Shown here in pieces: positions 61,104 to 64,000 of a DNA stretch of 64,000 nt. The position numbers were made by a program, and so were the translations under genes. Location: contig NZ_BAAARY010000014.1 of the NCBI RefSeq assembly GCF_039532605.1, positions 1 to 64,000 of the forward strand, written 5' to 3'. This DNA comes from Pilimelia columellifera. Lineage in GTDB: Bacteria > Actinomycetota > Actinomycetes > Mycobacteriales > Micromonosporaceae. Every line of letters starts with the position of its first letter. Position 1 is the stretch's first letter. The notes beneath the pieces were generated by a model. It was not told the DNA's origin. It saw only the letters and a program-made list of their open reading frames with translations, and did not search any database.

Positions 61104-61982
61104 ATGACCGCACCCGTCATCGCAGGCGTCGACGGCTCGCCGTCCAGCGAGGTCGCCGCCCGGCACGCCGCCATGGCAGCACGGCGGCTCGGGGCGCCGC
61201 TGCGGCTGGTCCACGGGTACCCCAACCCGTTCACCTACGCGCTTCCGCTCGACCCGTACGCGATGGGCCTGCCCGAGGTGAGCAAGGCCGCGGGGGACAT
61301 GCTCGCCGCCTTTGCCGAGAACCTCCGCCGCGACTTCCCCGACCTGTCCATCGAGGCGGTCGAGGAGCCTGGCGGCGGCGCCGGGGTTCTCGTTGAGCAG
61401 TCCCGCGACGCCAGCGTCGTGGTAGTCGGCAACCGCGGCCACGGCGGCTTCGCCGGTCTCAACCTCGGTTCGGTGAGCGCCCAGATCATCGCCCACGCGC
61501 ACTGTCCGACGCTGGTGGTACGTCCGCCAGACTGTCCAGTCGACGCTCCCGGTCCTGTCGTGGTCGGCACGGACGGCTCCGAGGACGCGCTCGTCGCGGT
61601 GCGGGCCGCGGCCGTCGAGGCCGCCGGCCGGGACGTCCCGCTACGGATCATCCACGCGTGGTGGGGGGACCCGGTCCTGGTCTCGCCGACCAGCGACGTC
61701 GAACGCGAGTCCGCCGGCCGGCAGAAGGCCCAGGAGGTCGTCGACGCGGCCGTGGCCGCGGCCACCGAGGTCAGACCGGATCTGGTGGTCGAGGGAATCG
61801 CCGAGCACAGCCTCAACCCGGAGTACACGATGGTCGAGGCGAGTCGTGCGGCCGCGATCGTGGTGACCGGCTCGCACGGCCGGGGCGGGTTCACCGGACT
61901 GCTGCTCGGATCGGTCAGCCAGGCGCTGGCCCACCACGCCGCCTGCCCGGTCCTGGTGGTGCCCACCCGCTCGCGCGCCTGA
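61104..61982 (+). CDS. Tandem universal stress protein
   Basis: This predicts 292 residues from the ATG at 61104 (AGGAGG upstream). Two Usp domains each have the ATP-binding pattern: PVIAGVDGSPSSEVAARHAA with VVVGNRGHGGFAGLNLGSVS, and PVVVGTDGSEDALVAVRAAA with VVTGSHGRGGFTGLLLGSVS. Mycobacterial double Usps such as Rv2623 bind ATP and belong to the DosR regulon. It is cytoplasmic. A candidate DevR box lies upstream, and a second nitroreductase gene follows 27 bp later. Confidence 0.94.
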   Translation: MTAPVIAGVDGSPSSEVAARHAAMAARRLGAPLRLVHGYPNPFTYALPLDPYAMGLPEVSKAAGDMLAAFAENLRRDFPDLSIEAVEEPGGGAGVLVEQSRDASVVVVGNRGHGGFAGLNLGSVSAQIIAHAHCPTLVVRPPDCPVDAPGPVVVGTDGSEDALVAVRAAAVEAAGRDVPLRIIHAWWGDPVLVSPTSDVERESAGRQKAQEVVDAAVAAATEVRPDLVVEGIAEHSLNPEYTMVEASRAAAIVVTGSHGRGGFTGLLLGSVSQALAHHAACPVLVVPTRSRA

Positions 61983-62009
61983 CCACCTCAAACAAGGGAG
62001 CCGCCTGGA

Positions 62010-63020
62010 ATGTCTGACGAGCCGACCACCGCGAGCCCGCTGGTCATGGCCCTCACCAAGGCTGCCGGCGTCGGCGGGCACGCCCCGTCCATGCACAACA
62101 CGCAGCCATGGCGGTGGCGGGCGCAGCCCGACCGGCTGGAGCTGCGGGCGGTCCGCGACCGGCAGCTGTCGGTCGGCGATCCGGACGGCCGGATGCTGAC
62201 GATCAGCTGCGGGGCGGCGCTGCACCACGCGCGGGTGGCGCTGGCCGCCCTGGGCTGGTCATTCCAGGTCCGGCGGCTGCCGGACCTCACCGACCCGGAC
62301 CTGCTGGCCGTCATCGGCGATCTCAAGCAGGGCGAGCCGGACGAGGCCGCGATCGTCCTACGGGCGGCGATAGAGGTGCGGCACACCGACCGGCGGCCGG
62401 TCGCCGAACAGCGGGTTCCACCCTCGGCCGTCGAGGCGGTGCGCCGGGCCGTCGGCGACGAGGGAGCCCTGCTCCAGATCCTCAACGCCGACCAGACCCT
62501 CGACCTGGCAGCCGAGGCGTCCCGGGCCGCGCAGATCCAGGAGCAGGACCGCGACGCCCACGACGAGTTGACCCGCTGGGCGGGCGGAGGCGCGGTCGCC
62601 GGCACGGGCATCGACCCGAGCATGTTGCCGGACCGGGCCGCGCAGACCACGGTGCCGCTACGCGACTTCGGGGCCGGCGGCACGCTGCCATCCGAGGGCG
62701 GCCACGACCGGTGGGCCGGGTACGGCATCCTCTACGGACCCGGCGACGAGCCACTCGACTGGTTGCGGGCCGGCGAGGGGCTGTCGGCCGGCTGGTTGAC
62801 CGCCGAGACCGAAGGGCTCTCGCTGCTGCCGATGAGTTGGGTGGCCGAGGTCCCCGGAACCCGGGAGTCGCTGCGGCGCCTCATCGCCGAGGCCGGCATG
62901 CCGTACCTGGCGTTGCGGCTCGGCGTCGGCCGTCCACCGGCGGTGGACCCGGAGGCGGGCCCGGCGCCCGTCAGGCGGATCCCGGCGGAGCAGCTCATCG
63001 AGGTGGTCGCGGGGCCGTAG
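62010..63020 (+). CDS. Second Acg-family nitroreductase-like protein
   Basis: This predicts 336 residues. It is a paralogue of the protein at 56097, with GGHAPSMHNTQPWRWRAQPD, the paired helices of the first half and EVRHTDRRPVAEQRVPPSAV. WVAEVPGTRESLRRLIAEAG and the C-terminal LRLGVGRPPA complete the plan. FMN binding is likely, as in Acg; catalytic activity is uncertain. It is probably co-transcribed with the Usp gene. Confidence 0.9.
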   Translation: MSDEPTTASPLVMALTKAAGVGGHAPSMHNTQPWRWRAQPDRLELRAVRDRQLSVGDPDGRMLTISCGAALHHARVALAALGWSFQVRRLPDLTDPDLLAVIGDLKQGEPDEAAIVLRAAIEVRHTDRRPVAEQRVPPSAVEAVRRAVGDEGALLQILNADQTLDLAAEASRAAQIQEQDRDAHDELTRWAGGGAVAGTGIDPSMLPDRAAQTTVPLRDFGAGGTLPSEGGHDRWAGYGILYGPGDEPLDWLRAGEGLSAGWLTAETEGLSLLPMSWVAEVPGTRESLRRLIAEAGMPYLALRLGVGRPPAVDPEAGPAPVRRIPAEQLIEVVAGP

Positions 63021-63035
63021 CGGTGGGGCCTCGTC

Positions 63036-63677
63036 TCAGTGGCGGACGGCCACTCGTAGCAGGTCGATGACCTCGGCATCGGTGGTGGCGGAGAAGTCCC
63101 GGTACCAGGCGCCGACGGCGGCGAACGACGGTGGACGCCGCAGCAGGAAGACCCGGTCGGCGTAGCTGGCCAACAGGGTGGCCCCGTCGGGCGCGGACAC
63201 CGGCGCGGCGAACCCGAGCCAGGCCGGCTCCTTACGGCGGGCCCACCGCAGCGCCGCCCGCGCGGTGACGCCGGTGGCCAGACCGTCGTCGACGACCAGC
63301 ACCCGCCGGCCGTCCAGCGGAAGACGTGGCCGGGAGCCCCGGTAGAGCGCGACCCGCCGCCGTAGCTCGACGACCTCGGCGGCCGCAGTCTCCGCCAGGT
63401 CGCTCGGCCGTAATCCCAGCCAGCTCAGATTGCTCTGGTCGAAGCATGGGTGCTCGTCCTCGGCCATCGCCCCGACACCCAGCTCGGGGCGTCCCGGAGC
63501 GCCGATCTTACGGATGACGGCGATGTCGAGATCGGCGCCCAACGCGGCCGCCACCCGGGCCGCCACCGGGACCCCGCCACGGGGAAGGCCCAATACGAGG
63601 TCGGCGGAGACGTGGCGGGCCAATAGCTCACCGGCGAGTTGGTTCCCGGCGTCGACGCGATCCTCGAACAGCTCCAC
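63036..63677 (-). CDS. Phosphoribosyltransferase-domain protein
   Basis: This predicts 213 residues. FEDRVDAGNQLAGELLARH and LVLGLPRGGVPVAARVAAAL open the fold; the PRPP loop is RVLVVDDGLATGVTARAAL. It corresponds to the PRTase domain of the DosR-regulon protein Rv0571c and similar stand-alone proteins. It is convergent with the second nitroreductase gene. The base substrate is unknown; family members do not fit standard purine salvage. Confidence 0.88.
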   Translation of the reverse strand: MELFEDRVDAGNQLAGELLARHVSADLVLGLPRGGVPVAARVAAALGADLDIAVIRKIGAPGRPELGVGAMAEDEHPCFDQSNLSWLGLRPSDLAETAAAEVVELRRRVALYRGSRPRLPLDGRRVLVVDDGLATGVTARAALRWARRKEPAWLGFAAPVSAPDGATLLASYADRVFLLRRPPSFAAVGAWYRDFSATTDAEVIDLLRVAVRH

Positions 63678-63800
63678 CGGTGACGTCTACCCCACGCCCC
63701 CAGCCGCGAAACCACGGAACGTCACCAGACCAACACAATTGGCTTAACTGCCCCGATGTCAGGTCGATACAGATTCCTGACGGACCAGCGGAGGGAGGCA

Positions 63801-64000
63801 GTGTTGTCCATGGTCCCCCGCGTGCGCTCAGCAGCCGCCCGGATCTCCGCGCCGGTGGCCCTGTCAGCGGCGGCGACGGCCTTCAGCATCGTATGGATCA
63901 TCGTGCTGAGCCTCGGTTTCCGCCCGCCCAGCCTCATCGGCTGGTCGGTCACCGCCCCGTCCGCCTGGCTGGCCGGCGGCTACTGCTGGTGGGTGGCGCG
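63801..64000 (+). CDS. Membrane protein, 3' end beyond window
   Basis: A GTG at 63801 with GGAGGGAGG ahead opens a reading that runs to the end of the window (66 codons). A basic N-terminus (VPRVRSAAARIS) is followed by a hydrophobic helix (FSIVWIIVLSLGF) and the start of a second (WLAGGYCWWVA). The rest of the gene is missing, so the family cannot be given. Confidence 0.5.
   Translation, partial: MLSMVPRVRSAAARISAPVALSAAATAFSIVWIIVLSLGFRPPSLIGWSVTAPSAWLAGGYCWWVA

Noticed and set aside
1..64000. CRISPR array or known anti-phage system
   Set aside because: No regularly spaced repeats, no cas genes, and no restriction, Abi, BREX, CBASS or retron components were recognised.

Overview
The window is GC-rich DNA from a filamentous actinomycete, most likely Micromonosporales (inference). 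Supporting markers are an SsgB-type sporulation regulator, an Lsr2-family protein, a DevR/DevS pair close to the mycobacterial one, an F420-type luciferase-like oxidoreductase and many secreted proteins with GTG starts. No rRNA, CRISPR array or complete biosynthetic cluster is visible.

Layout. (1) 1-8,650: a lower-GC, decaying accessory island. It holds a serine recombinase broken by an in-frame stop, a helix-turn-helix gene with two frameshifts, a PAS-domain gene in a tightly overlapping operon, and a compact pair encoding an XRE-LOG fusion and a RibD-type reductase. Divergent from that pair are three genes ending in a methyltransferase. (2) 8,900-38,000: ordinary chromosome. It contains a secreted subtilase, an EamA exporter divergent from a CGNR regulator across a near-perfect palindrome, trmB, two large RNA helicases (DUF3516 type and HrpA), a secreted peptidylarginine deiminase, a DODA-type dioxygenase behind two MarR-like boxes, a sigma factor operon, a periplasmic binding protein/membrane protein pair, catalase and a secreted beta-propeller. 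(3) 38,000-40,180: an M43 metalloprotease and a small island with an Lsr2 paralogue. (4) 40,180-47,100: tex, a TlpA-like lipoprotein, an apparently orphan PemK/MazF-family protein, a TauE exporter, and a cobalamin riboswitch controlling cbtB-cbtA and a histidine-phosphatase-fold gene. (5) 47,100-49,213: remnants of DinB and TipAS genes around a phosphodiesterase, next to tRNA-Val(CAC). (6) 49,289-53,360: TIGR02611, ssgB, a TPR/FN3 membrane protein, zwf. (7) 53,540-63,677: a DevR/DevS dormancy island with two Acg-like nitroreductases, acetate kinase, phosphoketolase, a double-Usp protein, a phosphoribosyltransferase and a P-type ATPase remnant. The last gene runs off the right edge.

How the genes fit. 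Region 7 reads as a hypoxia/redox survival module. DevS/DevR would sense redox state and activate the genes; phosphoketolase plus acetate kinase give a substrate-level route to ATP from pentose phosphates supplied through zwf. A shared 14-bp motif (GGGACCTTnGACTC) beside devR and ahead of the usp gene is a candidate operator. Region 4 links cobalt uptake to B12 status. The most open question is the XRE-LOG/RibD pair in the island: LOG-type N-glycosidase chemistry next to a pyrimidine reductase has no obvious textbook pathway.
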